Shown piece after piece: positions 16,630-24,888 of a stretch of DNA of 64,000 nt. How positions within the stretch are numbered: the first letter of the stretch is position 1; every line of letters begins with the position of its first letter. This DNA comes from a virus. A program made the translations under genes and the position numbers. The notes below the pieces were generated by a model. It had not been told where the DNA came from. It did no database searches and worked only from the letters and a program-made list of their open reading frames with translations. The DNA lies in the IMG/VR virus record IMGVR_UViG_3300044713_000107, positions 1 to 64,000 of that record; one strand, 5' to 3'.

Positions 16630-18051
16630 TCAGTCTCCCACTCGCTTGAGGACGTACACGCCGTCCTGCTGGAACACGACCCGGTAGCTGCTGCCCGGAT
16701 GCTCCTGATCAGCCCACGCGGTGACGTTGCGGACCTGCCACCACTGCGTGTCCATAGCGATGTACTGAGGGCGCGGATCAAACGCGATCCCCCGCCCGCC
16801 CTGCCACACAAACGTCGCCGTGTCCTTCGCAGCCAGGGCGGACAACTGCCCCGGGTCAGCCGCGACGGTCACACCAGGCGGGATCACGCGGTTGGCGGCC
16901 AGGAGCGCGGCGGTGTGCGGGCCATGAGGATACGTTCCTGAATTGAGGAGATCAGAGAGACCCTGCGGGAGACTGAACGCGGCCACGACCGCCGCAGCGA
17001 CCAGAACGCCAGGGGCCTGACGCGCGTAGGAGCGGGCCCACGGGCGCGGCGACATGATCAGACGCTGCCAGCCGTCGGCCGCGGCGAGGAACACGATCGG
17101 CATCAGCGGGGCCGAGTAGTGCCAGTACGTGTTCCAGTACTCGGGGTTCGACGATTCGAACCGCCACAGCAGTGTCGGCACGGCGAGGAGAAGCAGCGGT
17201 GAGCGCAGGCACATGAACCCGGTGATGCCGAGGACCCAACCCAACGTCTGCACCTTGATGGCGGGCCAGACGAGCGCGGCCAGCAGATGCCAGCCACCGC
17301 CAGGAAGTTCCGTGAAGTAGGCGTAGTGGTGGTGCGGGTTGAACATTGGGATCAACACGAACACCTCCGCGAGCGTCGCACCCACGCCAACAAGGGCGAG
17401 GAGCGACCCGAGGAGCCGGCGCCCATGCTGCCACGCCAGCAGCACGCCCAGGGCGGCCACTGTCAGGCCCAAGTCCTCCTTGACCAGCAGCAGCGGCAGC
17501 GACCACACCGCAGCCCGCTCCGGACGACCCAGCAGCAACTGACGGCCCACCACAGCCAGCACGGGGACAGCGAACGCGATCTCGTGGAACCCCGCAGCGA
17601 CAGCCTGTGCCAACCCCCACGCCAGCCCGTATGCGACGGTCAGGCACGCGCCCCGGGAGCGGCCCAGGAGACGCACTGCGGTGTCGCCGACCACGCCGAC
17701 TGAGCTGCCGAAGAGGACGGCCTGCGCGGTCACGAGCATCAAGGGCGACGGCCACACCCACCACACGGGCGCGAGTAGGGCAATGATCGGCGACCAGTGA
17801 TCACCGAGCAGATTCATGCCCTTGATCGGATCCCACGGCGCGCCATGCGTCGCCCAACCCTTCACGGCCTCCGTGAAGATGGCCGTGTCGTACGTGTAGT
17901 CGTCGCCGCGGACCGTCCGGCACACCGCGAGGATGACCCAGGCTGCGGTGAATGCGAACGCGAGCATGACTGGCGTCGACGGGCGATGCGGGAGGCGCGC
18001 CTTGAGCGGGTGCAGGGCGATGGGTCTGGCAGGGTCACTAACGGAAGTCAC
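16630..18051 (-). CDS. DUF2079-family integral membrane protein
   Basis: A 473-residue membrane protein with about ten hydrophobic segments. The N-terminal luminal motif RGDDYTYDTAIFTEAVKGWA, followed by LLGDHWSPIIALLAPVWWV, matches DUF2079 proteins, which resemble GT-C glycosyltransferases acting on lipid-linked sugars. A soluble C-terminal domain of about 90 residues follows. It has its own transcript: GTG 18051 with GGGGG 4 nt upstream and a terminator after the stop. A host-type envelope gene on a phage element could modify surface glycans. The glycosyltransferase role is inferred from the fold family. Confidence 0.75.
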   Translation of the reverse strand: MTSVSDPARPIALHPLKARLPHRPSTPVMLAFAFTAAWVILAVCRTVRGDDYTYDTAIFTEAVKGWATHGAPWDPIKGMNLLGDHWSPIIALLAPVWWVWPSPLMLVTAQAVLFGSSVGVVGDTAVRLLGRSRGACLTVAYGLAWGLAQAVAAGFHEIAFAVPVLAVVGRQLLLGRPERAAVWSLPLLLVKEDLGLTVAALGVLLAWQHGRRLLGSLLALVGVGATLAEVFVLIPMFNPHHHYAYFTELPGGGWHLLAALVWPAIKVQTLGWVLGITGFMCLRSPLLLLAVPTLLWRFESSNPEYWNTYWHYSAPLMPIVFLAAADGWQRLIMSPRPWARSYARQAPGVLVAAAVVAAFSLPQGLSDLLNSGTYPHGPHTAALLAANRVIPPGVTVAADPGQLSALAAKDTATFVWQGGRGIAFDPRPQYIAMDTQWWQVRNVTAWADQEHPGSSYRVVFQQDGVYVLKRVGD

Positions 18052-18118
18052 AATTCCCCCTGATTGCTTTCACGTTCCGTTTAATCAAGGTAGACGGCAG
18101 CACCGACGAACGAGCGGG
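18052..18118 (-). promoter_or_regulatory. Short AT-richer leader of the DUF2079 gene
   Basis: This 67-nt gap is visibly richer in A and T (TTGATTAAACGGAACG on the minus strand) than its surroundings and probably holds the promoter of the DUF2079 gene. No exact -35/-10 pair is assigned. Confidence 0.35.
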
Positions 18119-18712
18119 TTACTGCCAGGGCGCGGGGCCGGTCCGGCTGGCCCAAGCGGCGAGGGCGTGTTCGTCGAGGAGCCGTAGCCCGACCCGCTTA
18201 CCGAACGAGGCAGCGTCCTGCGTGAACGACGACGTGGTCACGACCGCCGCCAACTGCGCGCCGTGGATGTCGCGGTAGGTCCCGTTCACGGCCTGCAAAG
18301 CGGGGGACCGGACGGGGTTGCCGCGGGCGTACCGCTTCGCCTGGATCAGGATCCGGCGCCCGTCCGGGGCAGTCGCGAGGACGTCAGCGGCGAGGTCACC
18401 GCCTCCGCCGACACGCTCGACGTTGCGGCATCCGTCGCGGCGGCAGAGGTCGGCGAGGGCGTACTCGAACTGGGTGGGGTCCATCTGCTGAAAGCCGACG
18501 ATGGCGCGGGCCCGGGTGAGCTTGTGGCGACGGTGGTGGTGTCGGCGTCGCACGATCAGGGCGCTTGCCGCGAAGCAGCCGGCCGTGCACAGCACGACAG
18601 CGAGCGGGTGCTGCAGGATCGGCCACGCGACCGCGAACAGGACCAGGAACGCGATCAGACCGGGGCCGGCGTGGTGCCGGTGCCTCCGTATCCGCCTCAC
18701 TGCCCTCTTCAC
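18119..18712 (-). CDS. Membrane-anchored Mrr-type nuclease-fold protein
   Basis: A 197-residue protein. Two hydrophobic helices at about 19-35 and 38-54 are followed by an Mrr_cat/PDDEXK domain: FEYALADLCRRDG, GGGGDLAADVL (Asp110) and ILIQAKRYARG (Gln124-x-Lys126). This is the restriction-endonuclease-like Mrr layout. GTG 18712 overlaps the upstream stop. Such proteins are frequent beside tra/spd genes on actinobacterial plasmids. It could act on incoming or methylated DNA; substrate unknown. Confidence 0.75.
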   Translation of the reverse strand: MKRAVRRIRRHRHHAGPGLIAFLVLFAVAWPILQHPLAVVLCTAGCFAASALIVRRRHHHRRHKLTRARAIVGFQQMDPTQFEYALADLCRRDGCRNVERVGGGGDLAADVLATAPDGRRILIQAKRYARGNPVRSPALQAVNGTYRDIHGAQLAAVVTTSSFTQDAASFGKRVGLRLLDEHALAAWASRTGPAPWQ

Positions 18713-19152
18713 CGCCTGCCCCCGATGCTGAAGCTGGAGTTGTCGCCGATCTTTACGTTGGAGATCCGGATGCCGCCCGCCACCTTGAGGGCGACGATCG
18801 CGACTGCGGCGAGCGCCACGGCGATGCTGATCGCGACGACGGCGTGCTCGGCCATGCTCAACCCCTTGAAGAAGACCCACGATCCGCACTCGACGAGCGC
18901 CAGGCCGGCGCACCAGCAGAACCCCATGAAGCCGCATCCGTGCATGCGCGCGGGCAGCGGGTCGTAGGCGGGAAGCGGCTGGGGTTCGGGGTCGGGCTGG
19001 TAGTAGGCGATGCCGTTGGCGTCGTGGAGGACGCGGACACGGGCCGGGGCCGGGATGAGCGGCTGCGGCGTGTAGACGGCCGGGGTGCTGGTGGGCTGCG
19101 GGTCTTCGTACGCGGCCCAGTCGAAGACCTCCTCGCTGCGGTGGTGCTGCAT
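18709..19152 (-). CDS. Spd-like small membrane protein
   Basis: A 147-residue protein: a Pro/Tyr-rich soluble N-terminus, two hydrophobic segments (GFMGFCWCAGLALVECGSWV and AEHAVVAISIAVALAAVAIV), then a short tail GDNSSFSIGGRR. ATG 19152 overlaps the stop of the FtsK/Tra gene (TGATG), so it is made with that ATPase. By position it resembles Streptomyces plasmid spread proteins, inferred not proven. Confidence 0.55.
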   Translation of the reverse strand: MQHHRSEEVFDWAAYEDPQPTSTPAVYTPQPLIPAPARVRVLHDANGIAYYQPDPEPQPLPAYDPLPARMHGCGFMGFCWCAGLALVECGSWVFFKGLSMAEHAVVAISIAVALAAVAIVALKVAGGIRISNVKIGDNSSFSIGGRR

Positions 19153-21299
19153 CACTGCTCCTGGATGTGGTCGGTGTGGATGTAGTTGGTGCGCTCCCCG
19201 CCCGGCTGCACGATCTTCGGCTCGGCCTTCAGCCACGTGGTGACGGTCTGCCGGGACGGCGCCTTCGCGTTCGGGAACACCGCGCGGAAGGTGTCGAGGA
19301 TGCCCTCGGGGTTGATGCCTTCCGGGCCGGAGGAGCGGACGATGCCGTAGACCTGGGGCCAGCGGTCGTCGCTGCTGATGCCGGGGGTGGGCGAGTTCGG
19401 ACTGGCTGCGGGCGCGGGGGTGTCGTCAGTGGGGGGCGTCCAGACGCCACCGGCGCCTTCGACGATGTCGCGGAACTGGCGCTCCAGGTCGGCGTCACGG
19501 CTGGCGTTCTCGTCCATCGTCTGGTGCAAGTCCCGCTTCGCCGCATCCGCCTGGTCGATCACAGACTGCGCCTCGGGAGCCAGCGGCCCGGCCTCCGGCT
19601 TGCCCCAGTCGGCGGTGACGCTACGGCGGCGCTCGGGCCGATCCCCGACGATGCTCGTCAGGCCTTCCTCAACTGGGAACGGCGCGGAGCCGAGGCCGAA
19701 GAGGTGGTCCGTGTTCTCCCACCGCTTCTCGTAGGCGTCGCCTGCGGCTTTGCGGGACAGGTCGTCAAGGTCGGGGTGGCGGTCGCTGGTGGCCTTCACG
19801 ATGTCGGCGATCTGGTTCGGCAGCATCCGGTACGCCTTGAACGGCCGCGCGGGCTCGTCCAGGATCTTCACGAAGCCGCACCCGGGGTAGGGGGCGTCGT
19901 CGGTGCTGATCCGGTCGGACCAGCCGAACAGGTACGACATCTCCCGCTCGTCGGACTTCATGCCGATCTTCAGGCCGGACTGGGCCAGCAACTGCGGCTC
20001 GCTGATCACATCCTGCGTGGCGCGCAGCGCGGTGATGAGCGCGTTCACGGCAACGGCGCGGGCGAGCTCGACGACCTGGATGAGGGTGTCGCCGGTCTCC
20101 TTCAGGATCTCGTTCTTGCGGGCCTTCGGGGAGAAGATCTCCGCGATCTCATCGCCGACGATCATGATGCCGGGGACTGCGGCGCACACCGGCAGCTTGT
20201 CGTCGTTCGCCTCCAACTCCAGGTGCTTGTAACCCGGCTTGCGGGCCTTCGCGATCCGCAGCGCGGCCTTCGCCATCGCCAACGCCTTCGCCGGAGTGTC
20301 CGCAACCCAGTCGATCGGCGGCTTACCCGGGCGCCCGGCCTTCTCCCACGCGTGCAGCCACGCCAGCGCGAGACCACCGCCGTTGAGGTCGATCACCCAC
20401 GTGATGTTGTCGGTCATGCGGACCAGGCCCGCGACCTCCACGTTCGACAGGTTCGTCTTCCCGGAGCCCTTACGTCCGGCCATGAGCGTCGACAGCTGCC
20501 GCAGTGACGGAGCAACGCGCGCACCGTCCCGGTACACGCCCATCGGCAGGCCGTCGTTCAAAGACAGCGGCGAGTAGTCCGCCGGGTAGGGCTCATCCCC
20601 GGCGAGCCGGTTCACGGTCGCCACGTTGATCAGCACAGCACCGCGGTGCGCACCCGGGCCGACCTCAACCCCGCAGCCCTCGGGCAGCTTCGCGTCGGCG
20701 GCGAGGCCGTCCTCGAACGCCTTGAAGTCACGCCACTTCGTGCCGTTGGAGCACTCCCCATCGAGGGTGAACCCGCCGCCGGACTCCCACTGCTCAACGC
20801 CGACGATCTGCACGGTCGCACTGGTGCACACCCGGGTCAGACGCTCGGTCCACTCGTCGGCGACCGCGCGCCGCTTGGCGTCCATGCTGGCCGCACGCTC
20901 AATCGCCTCGAAGCGGGCCCGTTCGTCGGCCTTCACCTCCTCGTGGTGGCGTGCGCCCTCGATCGCGGCACCGAGACCGATGCCGCCTGCGATCAGCGCG
21001 CCAATCGCCTTGCCCGTCCAGGGACCTTCAACGGTCGCCCACGAGCACCAGCCGCCGACACCCAGCCACGTGGCGGCACGCATGATCAGGGCTGAGCGGG
21101 GGATCCGCTTCTTCCGTCCGGCATACATGCTGCCGACCAGTCCGGCGCCAGCAGCACCGGCGAGCCAGCCGGGGCCGAGGTGGGCAAGGTGGTGATGGGC
21201 GAGTTCGTAGTCGGCCCAGGCAAGCGTGAGGCTCGTCCAGGTGGCGTTGATGGGGCCGGCGACGGGGCCGTGTCCGGCGTCCCAATCGATGTGCACCAC
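19152..21299 (-). CDS. FtsK/SpoIIIE-type DNA translocase (Tra-like)
   Basis: A 715-residue ATPase. N-terminal hydrophobic segments near 45-60 and 75-115 are followed by the motor: Walker A AGRKGSGKT at 274-282, WVIDLNGGG, Walker B GIMIVGDE at 377-384 and an arginine-finger region LITALRATQDV. The last 75 residues look like a winged helix. The layout resembles TraB/TraSA proteins of Streptomyces plasmids, which move double-stranded DNA between mycelial compartments. It lies with DUF2637 and Spd-like genes. GTG 21299 is the start, with AAAGGA 11 nt upstream. Confidence 0.85.
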   Translation of the reverse strand: MVHIDWDAGHGPVAGPINATWTSLTLAWADYELAHHHLAHLGPGWLAGAAGAGLVGSMYAGRKKRIPRSALIMRAATWLGVGGWCSWATVEGPWTGKAIGALIAGGIGLGAAIEGARHHEEVKADERARFEAIERAASMDAKRRAVADEWTERLTRVCTSATVQIVGVEQWESGGGFTLDGECSNGTKWRDFKAFEDGLAADAKLPEGCGVEVGPGAHRGAVLINVATVNRLAGDEPYPADYSPLSLNDGLPMGVYRDGARVAPSLRQLSTLMAGRKGSGKTNLSNVEVAGLVRMTDNITWVIDLNGGGLALAWLHAWEKAGRPGKPPIDWVADTPAKALAMAKAALRIAKARKPGYKHLELEANDDKLPVCAAVPGIMIVGDEIAEIFSPKARKNEILKETGDTLIQVVELARAVAVNALITALRATQDVISEPQLLAQSGLKIGMKSDEREMSYLFGWSDRISTDDAPYPGCGFVKILDEPARPFKAYRMLPNQIADIVKATSDRHPDLDDLSRKAAGDAYEKRWENTDHLFGLGSAPFPVEEGLTSIVGDRPERRRSVTADWGKPEAGPLAPEAQSVIDQADAAKRDLHQTMDENASRDADLERQFRDIVEGAGGVWTPPTDDTPAPAASPNSPTPGISSDDRWPQVYGIVRSSGPEGINPEGILDTFRAVFPNAKAPSRQTVTTWLKAEPKIVQPGGERTNYIHTDHIQEQ

Positions 21300-21338
21300 G
21301 GCTGTGCAGTCCTTTCAGGAGGTGAGGGTGAGCTGGGG

Positions 21339-22751
21339 TCAGGACAGGTTGGTCGAGACGTCCCACATGCGCTCGCCAGCGATGCCCTTGCGCGGGTTCT
21401 CCAGGCGGGCGAGGTCGACCTGGTGGAGGCTCTTGAACGCGGGCTGCAGCTCGGCGGCGAGCTCGGAGGCCTTCAGCTGGAGACCGTGGATCTGCTTCAT
21501 CAGGTCGACGATCTGCGGGTCGAGGGGGTGCTGGGCGTCGGCCTTGTCGACGGTGACCCTCATGGCCTCGGCAACGAGCTCCAGGCCCTCCTGGAGTCCG
21601 GCGAAGTCGGCGCCGACCTGGAGCATGCCGGTGGGTTCGTAGGCGGCTGCGGCGCGGGCCATTTCCATGGCGGGGCCGGTGAAGTGGTGGCCGGGCATGA
21701 GGGTTCCTCCGTTGGCGGTTCGGGTGATCTGGTTGGTGGGCTTGCGGACGACGGACGAGATGGTGGGTTCGGGCTTGGCCGGGTCGGTGGTCTTGTTCTT
21801 GCGGTTGGCGCGGTGCTGCTTCCATGCGGCCCAGGCTTTGGCGAGGCCCTTCTTGATGGACCAGTGGCGCAGCGTGCCCCACACGCCGGTGCGGATGGCG
21901 CGGAGGGCGTCGGCGGTGAACCCGCGGGACTTCCGTCCGGCTTTCTTCGCGGCAGCCCACGACTTGGTGCGCAGCGGCTTGCTGGTCTTCCACGCCTTCG
22001 AGGCACCGGCACCGGCGAGGCGACCGGCACCCGCGGCGGCGCGCCCGACGTGACCAGCCGTGGTCTTCGCGGCACGGCTGGCGGCGGACGGGCTCGTCTT
22101 CGAGGACTTCTGGGAGCGGTTCGAGTTGCTGCCGTTGGAGCCGGCGGAGCTGCCTCCATCGCGGCGGTTCCTGGTTCGCTGCGAACCAGGACCGCTAGCC
22201 GTGCTTCCGGTTCCGCTTCCGTGCGAACCAGCGCCCGCAGGCGAGCCGGAACCAGACCGCGAACCACCGCCGCTGGAACCTGCGGAACCCGTTGAGGTAC
22301 GCCACGGCGAACCAGCCGCCGAGGTTCGCGAACCACCCGACCCGGAACCACGCGAACCCCAGCTCGAACCCGTGCCGGAACCGCCCCACGAACCGCCGCG
22401 TGAACCACCGGAACCGAACCCGCCGGAACCGAGCGAGGACCGGCGCCGAACCTGACGGCGCCGGCGAACCACAGCCGCCACCGCCCCCAACGCAACCACC
22501 CCGCCAGCCGCGGCCAGCGCGGGCAGACCACCCGCCTCCGCCGCAGCCGTCAGGCCCATCGCGGTCGCGTTGCCGGTCGCAGCGAGCGCCGGCCCGGCGG
22601 GGATGCCGCGCTTCTTCGCGGGCTTCTCCTTGGCCTCCTTCGGCTCCGCAGCCTGCTGCCCGGCGGGTACAGCCCACCCGGCGGTGAGAGTCGGCGCGGG
22701 GATCGTGATGGTGGCCGGCTCCGGGGCGGGCGCGACCTGAGTGTCCGCCAC
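21339..22751 (-). CDS. Ser/Gly-rich low-complexity tra-region protein
   Basis: A 470-residue protein: Ala-rich N-terminus with a hydrophobic segment (ALAAAGGVVALGAVAAVV), a Ser/Gly/Arg repeat region at about residues 100-200, a basic Lys/Ala stretch at about 230-320, and an ordered helical C-terminus ending MWDVSTNLS. It lies directly upstream of the FtsK/Tra gene. A single-pass, basic, low-complexity protein here could be a DNA-binding partner of the translocase; inferred. The Ser/Gly region uses GGT-TCN codons almost exclusively. GTG 22751 follows AGGGAGG. Confidence 0.6.
   Translation of the reverse strand: MADTQVAPAPEPATITIPAPTLTAGWAVPAGQQAAEPKEAKEKPAKKRGIPAGPALAATGNATAMGLTAAAEAGGLPALAAAGGVVALGAVAAVVRRRRQVRRRSSLGSGGFGSGGSRGGSWGGSGTGSSWGSRGSGSGGSRTSAAGSPWRTSTGSAGSSGGGSRSGSGSPAGAGSHGSGTGSTASGPGSQRTRNRRDGGSSAGSNGSNSNRSQKSSKTSPSAASRAAKTTAGHVGRAAAGAGRLAGAGASKAWKTSKPLRTKSWAAAKKAGRKSRGFTADALRAIRTGVWGTLRHWSIKKGLAKAWAAWKQHRANRKNKTTDPAKPEPTISSVVRKPTNQITRTANGGTLMPGHHFTGPAMEMARAAAAYEPTGMLQVGADFAGLQEGLELVAEAMRVTVDKADAQHPLDPQIVDLMKQIHGLQLKASELAAELQPAFKSLHQVDLARLENPRKGIAGERMWDVSTNLS
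22166..22452. repeat. GGTTC/GAACC pentamer array in the Ser/Gly-rich gene
   Basis: About 18 GAACC pentamers (plus strand) occur in under 290 bp, nearly all in one orientation, with a few GGTTC mates that make short palindromes such as GGTTCGCTGCGAACC. They encode Gly-Ser as GGT TCN, although GGC is the favoured Gly codon elsewhere here. Confidence 0.7.
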
Positions 22752-22833
22752 AGCGGGCCTCCCTTGGTGTCGTCGTCGGTGTCGTCGTCAAGCGGGATGG
22801 GGTGTCATGGGCGCAGGTGGAGGGGGTGATCTA

Positions 22834-22864
22834 GGTGGTGTCGTCGGGCGACGACGACACCACC
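22834..22864 (-). terminator. Terminator after the DUF2637 gene
   Basis: A perfect 13-bp stem (GGTGGTGTCGTCG 22834-22846 and its complement 22852-22864, 5-nt loop) immediately follows the stop of the DUF2637 gene on the minus strand. No strong T-run, so read-through to the Ser/Gly-rich gene is possible. Confidence 0.65.
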
Positions 22865-22868
22865 ACCA

Positions 22869-23759
22869 TCAGTTGGGCGGGCTCTGCTCGTTGGCCTCAG
22901 ACCAGGCGGTGCGGGCCTCGACGAGCCGGTTGTAGGAGGTGGTCTTGGACCATCCGGTCTCGTCCATGACGAACTTGAGCTTCACCGTGTCGAAGCCGTG
23001 CTCGTCGATCAGGTCGAGGATCTGCCGGACCTGCTCGGTGACAGGCGGTATGGCCGGCTGCTGTCCCGAGTTGGCGGCCGGCGCGAGCGCAGGGCGGGCA
23101 GCGGCGGCGTTCGGCCTGGTTCGCTTGGGCTGGTTCCGGACCAGGCTCGGGCCAGTAGCCGGAACCTGCTTCAGGGTGGGCTGCTGAACCGGGTTCGGAA
23201 CCGTCGACGGAACCTGCGGTGCTGCCGGGTTCGGAACCTGGGCGGTCGTCTGGCTCACGGGGTTCGGAACCTGGTTCGCCGGGGTTCCAGCGGGCTGGTT
23301 CGGAACCTGCGCGGTGGGGTTCGCCGGAACCTGAACCTGTGCCGTCACCGCAGGGTTCGGAACCGTCTCCGCGAGCGCGGTTCGGGATTCCGCTTCGGGG
23401 TTCGCATGGACTACCGTCTCGGCGAGCGCGTGGACTCGCCAGATCGTCAACGGAACCAGGATCGACACGAACGCGACGAGCGTGACGGACACCTGAACCT
23501 GTCCGGCATCGAGGAGACGGGCGGCGATCTGAGCGCACGACATGATCGCGAGAGCGAACGCCAAATCCGGGCGACGCCCAGCACGAACCGCAGCCACGAC
23601 GTACGCGTCGATCGCGAGAGGAAGCGCCGGAGCAACCCACGACGGGGCGCCGATGATCCGGGCCAGCTGCCACTCGGAGACTGCCGTCCACACGACGCCG
23701 GCTGCGACCGACAGGCGGACGAGCCAGACAACGGCCGTGTCCCTGGCTCGTTCGCTCAT
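22869..23759 (-). CDS. DUF2637 (Spd-like) membrane protein with C-terminal HTH
   Basis: A 296-residue protein. Residues 8-115 hold four hydrophobic helices (VVWLVRLSVAAGVVWTAVSE, WVAPALPLAIDAYVVAAV, LAFALAIMSCAQIAARLL, VSVTLVAFVSILVPLTIWRV), the DUF2637 signature found on Streptomyces plasmids near spd genes. A Pro/Asn/Val linker with VPNP repeats follows, then a winged-helix domain (IDEHGFDTVKLKFVMDETGW, then SKTTSYNRLVEARTAW). ATG 23759 has GGGAG upstream. It probably links membrane and DNA in plasmid spread; the role is inferred. Confidence 0.75.
   Translation of the reverse strand: MSERARDTAVVWLVRLSVAAGVVWTAVSEWQLARIIGAPSWVAPALPLAIDAYVVAAVRAGRRPDLAFALAIMSCAQIAARLLDAGQVQVSVTLVAFVSILVPLTIWRVHALAETVVHANPEAESRTALAETVPNPAVTAQVQVPANPTAQVPNQPAGTPANQVPNPVSQTTAQVPNPAAPQVPSTVPNPVQQPTLKQVPATGPSLVRNQPKRTRPNAAAARPALAPAANSGQQPAIPPVTEQVRQILDLIDEHGFDTVKLKFVMDETGWSKTTSYNRLVEARTAWSEANEQSPPN
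23192..23364. repeat. Five GGTTCGGAACC palindromes
   Basis: Exact copies lie at 23192-23202, 23228-23238, 23261-23271, 23297-23307 and 23354-23364, start spacings 36, 33, 36 and 57 bp, with partial GGTTC/GAACC copies between and around them. They encode VPNP repeats in the DUF2637 protein, but the codon frame relative to the pentamer differs from that in the neighbouring Ser/Gly-rich gene. Confidence 0.8.
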
Positions 23760-23830
23760 GATGGTTCTCCCTCTCGGGTAGGTGCCGGGCAGCGGGGGGA
23801 CTGCCCGGCGGACTGTGGTGGGCTGGCGTG

Positions 23831-24082
23831 TCAGGAGGTGGTGTCGTCGGAGCTGGGCCCGGTCTCGATGGCGGCGGCGATGCGGGCGTATGCGGCGGCG
23901 AGGGCGGTGTGGGCGTCGACGGTCCGCATCTGGTGGGCCTGTTCGCGCTCGGGGTAGCTGCGGCGGAGGAGCTTCGCGGCTTCGTGGGCGTGTTCGACGG
24001 CTTTGGTGAGGAGCTCCTCGCGCTTGGGTTGGTGGTCGCCGAGGTTGATGCGGACTCGGCTGGTGGGCTTGTTGTCGGCCAT
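23831..24082 (-). CDS. Small helical hypothetical protein
   Basis: An 83-residue protein beginning MADNKPTSRVRINLGDHQPK, then two helices (REELLTKAVEHAHEAAKLLR and AHTALAAAYARIAAAIE). It is in the plasmid-type module between DUF2637 and the FtsK-gamma gene. Function unknown. Confidence 0.6.
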   Translation of the reverse strand: MADNKPTSRVRINLGDHQPKREELLTKAVEHAHEAAKLLRRSYPEREQAHQMRTVDAHTALAAAYARIAAAIETGPSSDDTTS

Positions 24083-24172
24083 GCGGGTCCTTCCGTCGGG
24101 GTGGGTGGCTTGGGGTCCCGGGCGCGGGCTTTGCGGTGGGGGAGCCGTGTGGACTCGCGCCCGGGGGTTGGC

Positions 24173-24212
24173 GGTCGGGTGGTGCGGCCGGTTTCATCCG
24201 CACGGCCCGACC
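24173..24212 (-). terminator. Terminator-like nested hairpin
   Basis: Two stacked stems, GGTCGGG/CCCGACC (24173-24179 with 24206-24212) and GTGCGG/CCGCAC (24182-24187 with 24198-24203), lie just after the stop of the FtsK-gamma gene. A further CCCGGGCGCG inverted repeat is at 24117-24165. Together they mark a transcript boundary. Confidence 0.6.
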
Positions 24213-24214
24213 AG

Positions 24215-24445
24215 TCAGTTGGCCTGTTGTGTCAGGCGTTGGTGTGCTTCCTGCGGGTCGAGGAGGACGTCGCGTGCGAGCGTGCCGCGTGAGGGTCCGA
24301 CGATGCCGTGGGCGGCGAGCTGGTCCATGAGCCGTTCGGCGGTGGAGAACCGGATGCGGAGCTTGCGCTGGAGCATGTTGGTGGAGCCGAAGCGGGTGGT
24401 GGTGATGATCTCGGCGGCCTGGAACAGGAGGTCGTCGGCGGTCAT
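24215..24445 (-). CDS. Free-standing FtsK gamma (winged-helix) domain protein
   Basis: A 76-residue protein. LLFQAAEIITTTRFGSTNML, then QRKLRIRFSTAERLMDQLAA and HGIVGP, match the FtsK C-terminal gamma domain, which reads DNA polarity sequences in FtsK. Here it is a separate gene 5 kb upstream of the FtsK/Tra motor. It may bind recognition repeats on the element's DNA and recruit or orient the motor; inferred. ATG 24445 overlaps the upstream stop (TGATG). Confidence 0.8.
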   Translation of the reverse strand: MTADDLLFQAAEIITTTRFGSTNMLQRKLRIRFSTAERLMDQLAAHGIVGPSRGTLARDVLLDPQEAHQRLTQQAN

Positions 24446-24783
24446 CAGAACGCGGCCCAGGCGTGCGGCTGCCCAAGGACGATGCGGTCGTAGGTGCGCT
24501 CGGTGCGCTCGTGGGAACCCTCGGCTTCGACGGCGGCGAGCTGGGCACGAACCTGCTGGCGGGTCATCGAGACGGGGCCGTGTGGGGCGGTCGGGATGGA
24601 GTCCCAGTCGAGGTCGTGGCTCAGCGGGCGGGCGGTGAGCGGCCGGGCGGGCGGAGCCGGGCGCGGGCCGAGACCGGAGGGCTTGCGCGGGCCAGGGACG
24701 CGGGGGATGGCCGGCTTGTCGTCGTCGGTGTCCCAGCCCTGCGGGGCTGCTGTGCTGCTGATGGTGCTGGCGATACTCTCCAT
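24445..24783 (-). CDS. Hypothetical Pro-rich protein
   Basis: A 112-residue protein beginning MESIASTISSTAAPQGWDTD, with a Pro-rich middle and a C-terminal helix (TRQQVRAQLAAVEAEGSHER). ATG 24783 is a tentative start; 24795 and further upstream starts are possible and no good ribosome site marks any. First gene of the minus tra-region transcript, facing the operator at 24889-24929. Confidence 0.5.
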   Translation of the reverse strand: MESIASTISSTAAPQGWDTDDDKPAIPRVPGPRKPSGLGPRPAPPARPLTARPLSHDLDWDSIPTAPHGPVSMTRQQVRAQLAAVEAEGSHERTERTYDRIVLGQPHAWAAF

Positions 24784-24888
24784 GTGTCTGCCCATTCGCT
24801 TCGGAGTGGTTGGGCGGCTTGGCCCGGTCGGTGTTCGCGCACTGGTCGGGCCGTCTTGCTGAGAACCGGGTGCGGTTCCCATGAGACA

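Noticed and set aside
17135-17175. tRNA-like GGTTCGA and GATTCGAACC strings, also at 11120 and 59680
   Set aside because: No cloverleaf with acceptor and anticodon arms could be drawn around them, and they lie in conserved protein codons.
22869-24548. A longer start of the DUF2637 protein at 24548
   Set aside because: The extension is Pro/Arg-rich shadow sequence over two other genes; ATG 23759 begins just before the first membrane helix and has a ribosome site.
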